A stretch of DNA of 5,675 nucleotides from Bacillota bacterium (GCA_021820645.1 JAKADJ010000178.1:1-5675); one strand, 5' to 3'; shown: positions 1 to 4,988, numbered from the stretch's first letter. Numbers and translations are program-made. The notes: generated by a model not told the origin, from the letters alone.

Positions 1-9
1 GAATAAAGA

Positions 10-1173
10 ATGGGACTCAGTTTATTAACGGAAGACGAAAATGCGATACGAGATGCGATTCATACCCTGGTCCAAAACACCATCGCAACCACCTCAGCCG
101 AGTATGATCGGACCCAAGCCTTCCCTCGAAAAAACCTAGAGTTACTGGGTGCTCAGGGGTACCTTGGCATGGTGGTGGATTCGCAATGGGGAGGTGCGGG
201 TGCCAGTTATCTGGCACAAACTTTGGTGGTGGAGGCGATCGCGGCTGCAGATCCTGCTACGGCGGTCATTTATGAAGTGCATAACTCATTACATATCGAA
301 GGGATCTGGCGCTACGGCACGGACGCGCAGAAAGCACGGTATCTGCCGGGATTATGCCAAGGTACGGCAATCGGGGCATTTGCCATAACCGAGTCGCATG
401 CGGGATCTAATGCCGCCGCGCTTCGTACACGAGCTCGGTTGGTGGACGATCATTATGTGCTAGATGGGCAAAAAATCTTTATAACCAGTGCCGGGGAAGC
501 CGACACTTATATTGTTTTTGCCACGGTGAACCCGGAGCTCGGGGCCAAGGGCATTACGGCATTTATTGTCGAACAAGATGCACCGGGATTATCTTTCGGG
601 CTTCCGGAAGACAAGATGGGAATACGGGCCTCCAGGACGTCTGAGTTGATTCTGGATGGCGTCCGGGTGCCCATGGATCAACGGTTGGGAATGGAAGGCC
701 AGGGTTATGATATCGCCCTCTTCTTGTTAGACGGGGGACGGATAGGGATTGCGGCGCAAAGTGTGGGTATTATGGCGACCGCGTTGGAACGTTCTTTGGG
801 ATACGCTCGGGAACGAGAGCAGTTCGGTTCAACGATTGGCCACTACCAAGGGGTGCAGTGGCGGCTTGCGGATATGGCAACCGATCTGCACGCGGCTCGG
901 ATGATGACCTATGAGGCCGCGCGACGACGCGAGGAGGGCCCAGCCCAACGCCCGTTATTCGCCATGGCAAAACTCTTTGCATCGGAAAAGGCCGTGCTGC
1001 ATGCGGCAGATGCTATTCAAATCTTTGGAGGCTATGGCTACATGCGAGAATATGGGGTAGAGCGTCTCCTGCGCGACGCCAAGGTCACCGAAATCTATGA
1101 AGGGACATCCGAGATGATGCGCATGGTGATTGCGTCTCGGCTGCTAAAAAATTACGACTTGGATAATATTTAA
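10..1173 (+). CDS. Acyl-CoA dehydrogenase (FAD-dependent)
   Basis: This 387-residue protein has the usual length and layout of the acyl-CoA dehydrogenase family, cytoplasmic FAD enzymes that make the alpha-beta double bond of acyl-CoA thioesters and pass electrons to ETF. The helical N-terminal domain covers about residues 1-120. The middle beta domain opens with the first family signature, AITESHAGSN at 125-134; the last position is Asn where Asp is commoner. The C-terminal domain carries AREREQFG near 266-273 and the second signature from Gln337 to Asp356 (QIFGGYGYMREYG). The YEGTSE motif follows, placing the catalytic base at Glu364 as in short- and medium-chain enzymes. The start is fixed because an in-frame TAA lies at 4-6, so ATG 10 is the first possible start; its ribosome site is mostly outside the window. 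Chain length or branched-chain preference (butyryl, isovaleryl and so on) cannot be read from the sequence. No terminator is visible after the stop codon. Confidence 0.95.
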   Translation: MGLSLLTEDENAIRDAIHTLVQNTIATTSAEYDRTQAFPRKNLELLGAQGYLGMVVDSQWGGAGASYLAQTLVVEAIAAADPATAVIYEVHNSLHIEGIWRYGTDAQKARYLPGLCQGTAIGAFAITESHAGSNAAALRTRARLVDDHYVLDGQKIFITSAGEADTYIVFATVNPELGAKGITAFIVEQDAPGLSFGLPEDKMGIRASRTSELILDGVRVPMDQRLGMEGQGYDIALFLLDGGRIGIAAQSVGIMATALERSLGYAREREQFGSTIGHYQGVQWRLADMATDLHAARMMTYEAARRREEGPAQRPLFAMAKLFASEKAVLHAADAIQIFGGYGYMREYGVERLLRDAKVTEIYEGTSEMMRMVIASRLLKNYDLDNI

Positions 1174-1176
1174 GGC

Positions 1177-1347
1177 TCAATCGGTGGGTGTTTTGGGTTC
1201 CTGGTCCTCCGCTATTTTTCTCGCTAACTCCAAAAATCTATCGCGATAGGACGGAGCGGAGGGCTGGGCCCCCTCCTGGATTGCCCGCCGTAAGGCCCCT
1301 AGCGCAGATTCTGCCCCATCCACCAATGGTTTTTTTCGTCGAGCCAT
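1177..1347 (-). CDS. Small 56-residue hypothetical protein, faintly SASP-like at the N-terminus
   Basis: Reading the minus strand from ATG at 1347 gives 56 codons, ending with TGA at 1177-1179. The protein starts MARRKKPLVDGAESALGALR, continues through a Pro/Ser-rich linker (about residues 28-33), then has a helix-like segment SYRDRFLELARKIAED (33-48) and an acidic, Pro/Thr-rich tail. A textbook Shine-Dalgarno AGGAGGT (minus strand of 1357-1363) lies about 10 bases before the ATG, the strongest evidence that the gene is real. The gene is convergent with the acyl-CoA dehydrogenase and ends 3 bp from its stop. It is divergent from cysK and shares a roughly 107-bp control region with it. There is no signal peptide or membrane segment. 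The spacing LV-x2-A-x2-AL-x2-L-[KR] recalls the N-terminal half of alpha/beta-type small acid-soluble spore proteins, but the C-terminal half does not match, so I do not assign that function. It may simply be an uncharacterised lineage-specific protein. Confidence 0.65.
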   Translation of the reverse strand: MARRKKPLVDGAESALGALRRAIQEGAQPSAPSYRDRFLELARKIAEDQEPKTPTD

Positions 1348-1356
1348 GTAGGGAGC

Positions 1357-1363
1357 ACCTCCT
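1357..1363 (-). promoter_or_regulatory. Shine-Dalgarno of the small minus-strand gene
   Basis: The minus strand reads AGGAGGT, a near-perfect match to the 16S anti-SD, about 10 bases before the ATG at 1347. It decides the start of the 56-residue gene. It directly abuts the 15-bp palindrome at 1364-1378, so a protein bound there would sit next to or over the start of this message. Confidence 0.7.
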
Positions 1364-1378
1364 CATACTTCAAGTATG
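1364..1378. repeat. Perfect 7-bp inverted repeat with one central base (operator candidate)
   Basis: CATACTT, C, AAGTATG form a perfect palindrome around one central base. It overlaps the presumed -35 position (about 1369-1374) of the cysK promoter on the plus strand and abuts the Shine-Dalgarno of the minus-strand small gene. That position would suit an operator acting on one or both divergent genes. It is too short and too poorly placed to be a terminator. The operator role is inferred from symmetry and position only. Confidence 0.45.
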
Positions 1379-1398
1379 CCCAATGGTTGTGCTACAAT
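1369..1398 (+). promoter_or_regulatory. Putative extended -10 promoter of cysK-rrf2
   Basis: TGC TACAAT at 1390-1398 matches the extended -10 pattern TGnTATAAT with one mismatch in the hexamer. The best -35 match at 18-bp spacing is the weak TTCAAG at 1369-1374, which an extended -10 can tolerate. Transcription would start near 1405, leaving a leader of about 50 bases before the cysK ATG. No other good sigma-A-type promoter was seen ahead of cysK. Confidence 0.5.
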
Positions 1399-1412
1399 AA
1401 TCCCAAGTAAGT

Positions 1413-1432
1413 TTATAGGGTATATCCTCTAA
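1413..1432. repeat. Imperfect 20-bp palindrome in the cysK leader (operator candidate)
   Basis: The arms TTATAGGGTA and TATCCTCTAA pair at 8 of 10 positions, plus one G-T wobble. The palindrome lies just downstream of the likely cysK transcription start, where a bound repressor would block initiation or early elongation. On the minus strand it contains TATAAA (1417 to 1412), a possible -10 for the divergent small gene. Length and two-fold symmetry suit a dimeric regulator such as the Rrf2 protein encoded downstream of cysK. That link is inference. Confidence 0.4.
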
Positions 1433-1454
1433 TTACTATGGGGCGGTGTCGATT

Positions 1455-2396
1455 ATGCGAGTATTTGAGTGTGTCGACGCACTCATCGGGCATACCCCGT
1501 TAGTGCGTCTCCGACAACTATCGGACGAATTTGGCATACTCGCTTACGCGAAACTCGAATTTTATAACCCTGGTGGCAGCGTCAAGGATCGACTGGGATT
1601 GGCGTTAGTCTTAGATGCCGAAAAACAGGGACTACTGGGTCCGGGTAGTCTCATCGTGGAACCCACGTCAGGGAACACCGGAATCGGGCTAGCCATGGTT
1701 GCGGTCCATCGAGGATATCGGGTGGTGCTCACCATGCCCGACACGGCGTCCCTCGAACGCCAGATTCTTTTCCAAGCGTTCGGCGCCGAGCTGGTATTAA
1801 CGCCTGGGCGACTCGGGATGGTTGGGGCGATCCAACGAGCGGAGCAGTTAGTGCGAGAGACACCAGGGGCTGTGACCTTGCGGCAATTTGACAACCCGGC
1901 GAATGTAGATATTCACCGCCAAAGCACGGGACCGGAAATATGGGAGGACACTGAGGGTGAGGTCTCCCTAGTAGTGGCAGGAATCGGCACCGGAGGTACC
2001 ATTAGCGGGATAGGGGAATATTTAAAATCCCAAAAATCGGATATCCAAATTATTGGTGTGGAGCCGGAAGAGTCTTCGATTTTGTTGGGCCACGAACCCG
2101 GGCCCCATAAGATTCAGGGCATAGGGGCTGGCTTTGTGCCGAGTATCTTAAACCGCTCGGTGATTGATGAGGTGGTCGCGGTGTCTCAAGACGCCGCCAT
2201 GGCGGCCGCACGGGAAATAGCTGCCACGGAAGGCATTCTCTGTGGCATTTCTGGTGGTGCTGCACTAGAAGCAGCACGACACATCCTGCAAAGATCCGCA
2301 GTCCCAAGAGGACCAGTCGTGGTTATTCTCCCGGATTCCGGTGAACGATATCTTAGCACGGCGCTATATCGGAAGCAGGTAGTGCCACATGTTTAA
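1455..2396 (+). CDS. cysK: Cysteine synthase A (O-acetylserine sulfhydrylase)
   Basis: CysK makes L-cysteine and acetate from O-acetyl-L-serine and sulfide, using pyridoxal phosphate in the cytoplasm. From ATG 1455 the protein has 313 residues, the family norm. The N-terminal IGHTPLVRL is typical. NPGGSVKDR holds the PLP lysine, Lys44. PTSGNTGIGLA (about 71-81) binds the substrate carboxylate, and GTGGTISG (about 178-185) forms the phosphate-binding loop. GPHKIQGIGAGFVP (about 217-230) and PDSGERYLST (about 293-302) complete the CysK pattern. An in-frame GTG at 1446 would add three residues. I prefer ATG 1455 because the GGTG of GGGGCGGTG (1440-1448) sits six bases before it as a usable Shine-Dalgarno, whereas GTG 1446 has no good site. 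The 3' end overlaps the Rrf2 gene by 8 bp, so the two are probably co-transcribed and translationally coupled. Cystathionine beta-synthase or CysM are less likely, given the CysK-type motifs and the absence of extra domains. Confidence 0.93.
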   Translation: MRVFECVDALIGHTPLVRLRQLSDEFGILAYAKLEFYNPGGSVKDRLGLALVLDAEKQGLLGPGSLIVEPTSGNTGIGLAMVAVHRGYRVVLTMPDTASLERQILFQAFGAELVLTPGRLGMVGAIQRAEQLVRETPGAVTLRQFDNPANVDIHRQSTGPEIWEDTEGEVSLVVAGIGTGGTISGIGEYLKSQKSDIQIIGVEPEESSILLGHEPGPHKIQGIGAGFVPSILNRSVIDEVVAVSQDAAMAAAREIAATEGILCGISGGAALEAARHILQRSAVPRGPVVVILPDSGERYLSTALYRKQVVPHV

Positions 2397-2850
2397 ACTT
2401 TCCACGGGATTCAAAGCCGGATTGAGAGCCTTGACCATTTTGGCGCGGCAGAGCCCAAAGACCCCAATATCGATCCGCGAGATGACCCCAGAGCTTGGTT
2501 TGTCCGACAAGTACTTGGAGCAGCTCTTGATGGCGCTCCGACGCGCCGGATTGGTTCGTTCGGTAAGGGGAGCTAATGGCGGCTTTGTCTTGGCCCGCGA
2601 AGCCACCAAGATTACCGTGTTAGACATTATGACCGCACTGGGTGGCCCGATAGAGTTTTGTGATTGCGACGCTAAGAACTGTAAAGATTGTGTTCGGCCC
2701 GAAATCTGGGATGCCTTAGAGTTGTCGATTAGCGCTAGTTTGGCAACCATCACTTTATATCATTTAGCGTCGGAGGATCCGGTCCAAGTCATGGCGCATT
2801 CGGTGGTGCTCCCGGACTCTCCATTGTGGCAGGATGGGGCGGGGATCTAG
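2389..2850 (+). CDS. Rrf2-family transcriptional regulator with a cysteine cluster (IscR/CymR-like)
   Basis: This 153-residue protein has the Rrf2 winged helix-turn-helix. The helix-turn-helix spans about residues 26-56 (SIREMTPELGLSDKYLEQLL). The wing follows as RGANGGFVLAR (60-70), then ITVLDIMTALGGPIEFC, where family members carry their sensor site. Four cysteines lie close together at 91, 93, 98 and 101 (CDCDAKNCKDC). Fe-S Rrf2 proteins such as IscR use three Cys in a comparable region, so a cluster or other metal/redox site is plausible, although the spacing differs from IscR. The ATG overlaps the cysK 3' end by 8 bp, with AGGT about eight bases upstream, suggesting translational coupling. 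In Bacillus subtilis the Rrf2 regulator CymR controls sulfur genes and uses CysK as corepressor. A similar partnership is an attractive inference here, but B. subtilis CymR is not an Fe-S protein, so this is not a straight equivalent. Confidence 0.88.
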   Translation: MFKLSTGFKAGLRALTILARQSPKTPISIREMTPELGLSDKYLEQLLMALRRAGLVRSVRGANGGFVLAREATKITVLDIMTALGGPIEFCDCDAKNCKDCVRPEIWDALELSISASLATITLYHLASEDPVQVMAHSVVLPDSPLWQDGAGI

Positions 2851-3083
2851 TTCCATGCCTCAATAGATAGTCCTCACGCAACATGCGTTTCTCACGATCG
2901 CCCTTTACGTAAGTTTTGCGGGGGCCACGTTCTGTTGCATACTTGTCAATCCGCCTTCACTAGGCATGTGTAAAGCTTAGAACGGATGGTGCACCTAGTG
3001 CTCTTCATTAAAGGTGGCAGGCGTGTGGTTCTGACCCAGGGCGGGATCCGCAGTGCTTGATTATGGGCGTCGGATGGTCTACT

Positions 3084-3089
3084 TATAAT
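3084..3089 (+). promoter_or_regulatory. Isolated consensus -10 hexamer
   Basis: An exact TATAAT is present, but the hexamer 17 bp upstream (TTATGG, 3061-3066) is a poor -35 and there is no TGn extension. Transcription from about 3096 would run through the hairpin at 3126-3143 and then antisense to the tRNA-Pro gene. It may be a weak promoter or chance. Confidence 0.2.
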
Positions 3090-3125
3090 GACTCGAATAG
3101 TTGCACGGGAAAGGCGGTAGATTGG

Positions 3126-3143
3126 GGGTTAGGAGACGAACCC
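3126..3143 (+). repeat. Hairpin GGGTT/AACCC with an SD-like loop
   Basis: A five-base-pair stem, GGGTT (3126-3130) with AACCC (3139-3143), closes an eight-base loop AGGAGACG that contains an SD-like AGGAG. Just after it, ATG 3146 opens a 12-codon frame ([12 protein letters not shown], stop at 3182-3184). The second AGGAG partner CTCCT at 3160-3164 could form a competing stem. There is no gene on the plus strand close enough to be controlled by it, so I record the structure only. Confidence 0.25.
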
Positions 3144-3201
3144 GAATGAAATCAATGGGCTCCTCGGTGGTGCGAAAGGGATGATGCAAGCATGCGACAA
3201 A

Positions 3202-3278
3202 TGGTCGGAGAGACAGGATTCGAACCTGCGACCTCCTGCTCCCGAAGCAGGCGCGCTACCAAGCTGCGCTACTCCCCG
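3202..3278 (-). tRNA. tRNA-Pro (anticodon CGG), CCA encoded
   Basis: On the minus strand all cloverleaf parts are present in 77 bases. The acceptor stem CGGGGAG pairs with CTCTCCG with one G-T wobble. The D arm is GCGC-AGCTTGGTA-GCGC. The anticodon stem CCTGC/GCAGG encloses the loop TTCGGGA. The variable loop is AGGTC, the T arm is GCAGG-TTCGAAT-CCTGT, the discriminator is A73, and CCA is encoded at 3204-3202. The anticodon CGG (3244 to 3242) reads the proline codon CCG. No direct duplication of the tRNA 3' end is visible in the window, so nothing suggests an integrated element here. Confidence 0.97.
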
Positions 3279-3290
3279 ATACCGTTACTC

Positions 3291-3320
3291 ATTGTATTCT
3301 GATTCCTGAGTTGCTGTCAA
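3291..3320 (-). promoter_or_regulatory. Promoter of tRNA-Pro
   Basis: On the minus strand a perfect -35 TTGACA (3320 to 3315) is followed after 18 bp by -10 TACAAT (3296 to 3291, five of six). The start would be near 3284, about six bases before the mature tRNA 5' end. This is typical of a strong housekeeping tRNA promoter. Its -35 lies 11 bp from the -35 of the divergent rmlA promoter. Confidence 0.8.
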
Positions 3321-3331
3321 GGCGCCGAAAA

Positions 3332-3360
3332 TTGTCAGGAACCTTAGGCTTCTGTATGAT
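3332..3360 (+). promoter_or_regulatory. Promoter of the rmlACB operon
   Basis: TTGTCA (3332-3337, five of six) and TATGAT (3355-3360, five of six) are separated by an ideal 17 bp. Transcription would begin near 3367, giving a leader of about 28 bases before the TTG start of rmlA. A short inverted repeat AAGAAT-AA-ATTCTT (3366-3379) falls at the start site; whether it matters is unknown. Confidence 0.7.
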
Positions 3361-3394
3361 AGCAAAAGAATAAATTCTTGGGAGACAAAAAACC

Positions 3395-4465
3395 TTGTCT
3401 AAACTAAAGGGACTGTTATTAGCGGGTGGCACCGGAAGTCGGCTGCGCCCATTAACTTACACGGGAGCTAAACAACTTATTCCGGTGGCAAACCGGCCTA
3501 TCTTATTTTATGCGGTGGATGCGATGGTATCCGTCGGGATCGAGGAAATCGGCGTCATCATTGGCGACACCGGCGAAGAGGTCCGAAGCGCATTGCGGGA
3601 CGGTAGCCAATTTGGTTGTTCTTTTACATACATTCCCCAAAGTGAGCCGTTAGGACTCGCCCATGCTGTCAAGACGGCACGCACCTTTTTAGATACATCG
3701 CCCTTTTTAATGTTTTTGGGGGATAACCTCCTCCGCGGTGGGTTATCGCGTCTGGCCCATCGCTTCTTAGAAGGCAACTTTGCGGCATCGATTCTTCTCA
3801 CTGAGGTTAAGAATCCGACGCAATTCGGGGTGGCGGTGGTGGAGGACGGCCGTGTGGTACGATTAGTGGAAAAACCGAAACACCCTCCGTCCAATCTGGC
3901 ATTGGTTGGTGCCTATTGCTTTGGACCTCGGATCCACCAAGCCATCGACCAATTGCGGCCATCGTGGCGAGGCGAATACGAGATTACCGACGCGATTCAA
4001 GTCTTAATTGATGATGATGTACCAGTGGACGCCGCACTTGTAGAGGGCTGGTGGAAGGACACTGGGAGACCCGAAGATGTGTTAGAAGCCAACCGTTTGG
4101 TCCTAGAAGACATCGCAAGCCGGATTGAAGGCACGGTGGACGAGGAGAGTCGATTGGAAGGACGGGTCATCGTGGGGCCAGGCGCGGAAATTCGGCGCAG
4201 CATGATTCGAGGCCCGGTGAGTATTGCCGACGGAGCTCGAGTTGAAGACAGCTATGTAGGTCCCTATACCTCGATTGGTCAAGGGGTCCTCATTAGCCAC
4301 ACCGAAATTGAAAACAGTGTGGTACTTACAGACAGTAAGATTCATGATGTGCCGGTGCGCATCGACCAAAGCCTGATTGGTCGCGGGGTGACGGTATCGG
4401 GTGTGCAGTCGCGCCCCCGCGCGGTGCACTTAATCTTAGGCGACCAGAGCCGCATTGATCTTTAG
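3395..4465 (+). CDS. rmlA: Glucose-1-phosphate thymidylyltransferase, long form
   Basis: RmlA joins dTTP and glucose-1-phosphate to give dTDP-glucose and pyrophosphate, the first step towards dTDP-L-rhamnose. The 356-residue protein has an N-terminal nucleotidyltransferase domain (about 1-240). It shows AGGTGSRLRPLT (10-21) with the following Lys26, QSEPLGLAHAV (82-92), the metal-binding LGDN (108-111), EKP (159-161), GEYEITD (193-199) and WWKDTGRPEDVLEAN (219-233). A C-terminal domain of hexapeptide-like turns (about 250-340, for example VIVGPGAEI and YVGPYTSIG) forms a left-handed beta helix. This domain marks the long RmlA type; common short RmlA is about 290 residues. The start is TTG 3395, with GGGAG (3380-3384) about ten bases upstream; MSKLKGLLLAGG fits the family N-terminus. 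It is the first gene of the rml operon. Some archaeal long forms also acetylate amino sugars through the C-terminal domain; that cannot be judged here. Confidence 0.93.
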   Translation: MSKLKGLLLAGGTGSRLRPLTYTGAKQLIPVANRPILFYAVDAMVSVGIEEIGVIIGDTGEEVRSALRDGSQFGCSFTYIPQSEPLGLAHAVKTARTFLDTSPFLMFLGDNLLRGGLSRLAHRFLEGNFAASILLTEVKNPTQFGVAVVEDGRVVRLVEKPKHPPSNLALVGAYCFGPRIHQAIDQLRPSWRGEYEITDAIQVLIDDDVPVDAALVEGWWKDTGRPEDVLEANRLVLEDIASRIEGTVDEESRLEGRVIVGPGAEIRRSMIRGPVSIADGARVEDSYVGPYTSIGQGVLISHTEIENSVVLTDSKIHDVPVRIDQSLIGRGVTVSGVQSRPRAVHLILGDQSRIDL

Positions 4466-4471
4466 TCAAAC

Positions 4472-4484
4472 CCCTATACTAGGG
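4472..4484. repeat. Short inverted repeat between rmlA and rmlC
   Basis: CCCTA-tac-TAGGG forms a five-base-pair stem with a three-base loop in the 40-bp rmlA-rmlC gap, just before the GGAGGAG ribosome site. No T-run follows, so it is not an intrinsic terminator. It could be an mRNA stability or processing hairpin, or chance. Confidence 0.25.
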
Positions 4485-4505
4485 TGTCCGGGAGGAGTTT
4501 TGGGT

Positions 4506-4976
4506 ATGAGTCAATTTGGCAAGATTGACGGGGTTTTGGTGAAAAATCTGGTGCGTCACCCCGACAATCGAGGATTCTTTCAAGAAATCTTGCGGGACGA
4601 CGACGAGCTTTTGCGCAGTTTCGGACAGGCCTCGCTTTCGATGAGCTATCCCGGAGTGATTAAGGCGTTTCACTATCACGAACGGCAAGACGACTTGTGG
4701 TTTTTCCCGGTAGGGTCGGCCGAGGTGGTGCTCTATGATTCCCGCGACGACTCCAAGACACGGGGGATTACTCAAGTTCTTTATCCGGGGCAAGATAATC
4801 CGATACTTATCGTGATTCCGGTTGGCGTGCTCCACGGGTACCGGGTCTTGGGGTCCACACCCCTCATGATTGTCTATTTCACGACGGAATCCTATCGGCC
4901 GGAATCTCCCGACGAGAAAAGGGTTGCATGGGATGATCCTGGAATCGGGTTCGACTGGACCACTCGGCCGCGCTAA
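4506..4976 (+). CDS. rmlC: dTDP-4-dehydrorhamnose 3,5-epimerase family protein (RmlC-like cupin)
   Basis: RmlC epimerises C3 and C5 of dTDP-4-keto-6-deoxyglucose before the final reduction to dTDP-L-rhamnose. The 156-residue protein begins with the typical NRGFFQE (21-27). VIKAFHYH (51-58) follows, with His56 at the place of the catalytic histidine, then the cupin strands and PVGVLHGYRVLG (105-116). The C-terminal TTESYRPESPDEKRVAWDDPGIGFDW corresponds to the end of classical RmlC, with Tyr130 as candidate acid. It is shorter than the usual 180 or so residues, and the classical RGLHxQ...GKLV segment is replaced by KAFHYHERQDDLW. It is therefore a divergent subfamily, and a different epimerase or isomerase outcome is possible. 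The start is ATG 4506, with GGAGGAG (4491-4497) eight bases upstream. The frame extends back to 4455, but that would overlap rmlA and has no ribosome site. It lies 40 bp after rmlA and 12 bp before rmlB. Confidence 0.85.
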   Translation: MSQFGKIDGVLVKNLVRHPDNRGFFQEILRDDDELLRSFGQASLSMSYPGVIKAFHYHERQDDLWFFPVGSAEVVLYDSRDDSKTRGITQVLYPGQDNPILIVIPVGVLHGYRVLGSTPLMIVYFTTESYRPESPDEKRVAWDDPGIGFDWTTRPR

Positions 4977-4988
4977 CAAGGAGGGACT

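Larger units (their letters stand above)
2851..3201. other. 351-bp gene-poor intergenic stretch
   Basis: No open reading frame of convincing length or start context was found on either strand. Small items seen are: a weak 5-bp hairpin ACGCA-aca-TGCGT (2876-2888) followed by only two T; a separated perfect inverted repeat CACTAGG/CCTAGTG (2958-2964 and 2994-3000); the 8-bp palindrome GGTGCACC (2988-2995); an exact TATAAT (3084-3089) lacking a good -35; and a hairpin GGGTT/AACCC at 3126-3143 ahead of a 12-codon frame. There is no clear terminator for either the rrf2 message or the tRNA message converging into it. I recognise no known riboswitch or structured RNA family. Confidence 0.6.

Noticed and set aside
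1364..1378. CATACTT on the minus strand as a sporulation sigma-G type -10 for the small gene
   Set aside because: The upstream sequence at 18 bp (ATTAT) is a poor match to the expected -35, and the only support would be the weak SASP resemblance.
1188..1400. 70-codon plus-strand frame across the acyl-CoA dehydrogenase-cysK gap
   Set aside because: Its composition is Pro/Leu-rich without any motif, it has no ribosome site, and it is antisense to the small gene with the strong AGGAGGT site.
1446..1454. GTG start of cysK, three codons upstream
   Set aside because: There is no proper Shine-Dalgarno at the right spacing, and the GTG itself forms part of the GGGGCGGTG site preceding ATG 1455. It cannot be fully excluded.
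2364..2753. 129-codon minus-strand frame over the Rrf2 gene
   Set aside because: It is a shadow of a well-supported Rrf2 gene, without a motif or ribosome site.
2876..2888. Hairpin ACGCA-aca-TGCGT after rrf2 as an intrinsic terminator
   Set aside because: The stem has only five pairs and is followed by two T before the run breaks, too weak to call.
2983..3078. Direct repeat CGGATGGT at 2983-2990 and 3071-3078
   Set aside because: An eight-base match with two copies only and no flanking symmetry is easily chance.
3202..3278. tRNA-Pro as an integration site for a mobile element
   Set aside because: No integrase gene and no second copy of the tRNA 3' end are present in the window.
4475..4480. 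TATACT as an internal promoter ahead of rmlC
   Set aside because: No -35 at 16-18 bp upstream; the nearest TTGA-like sequence is at about 14 bp. It also lies within the small inverted repeat.
4455..4505. Upstream extension of the RmlC-like frame
   Set aside because: It would overlap the rmlA end and has no ribosome site; ATG 4506 has GGAGGAG at ideal spacing and gives the family N-terminus.
4479..4979. 166-codon minus-strand frame over the RmlC-like gene
   Set aside because: It is antisense to a gene with clear cupin epimerase motifs and operon spacing; no recognisable protein.
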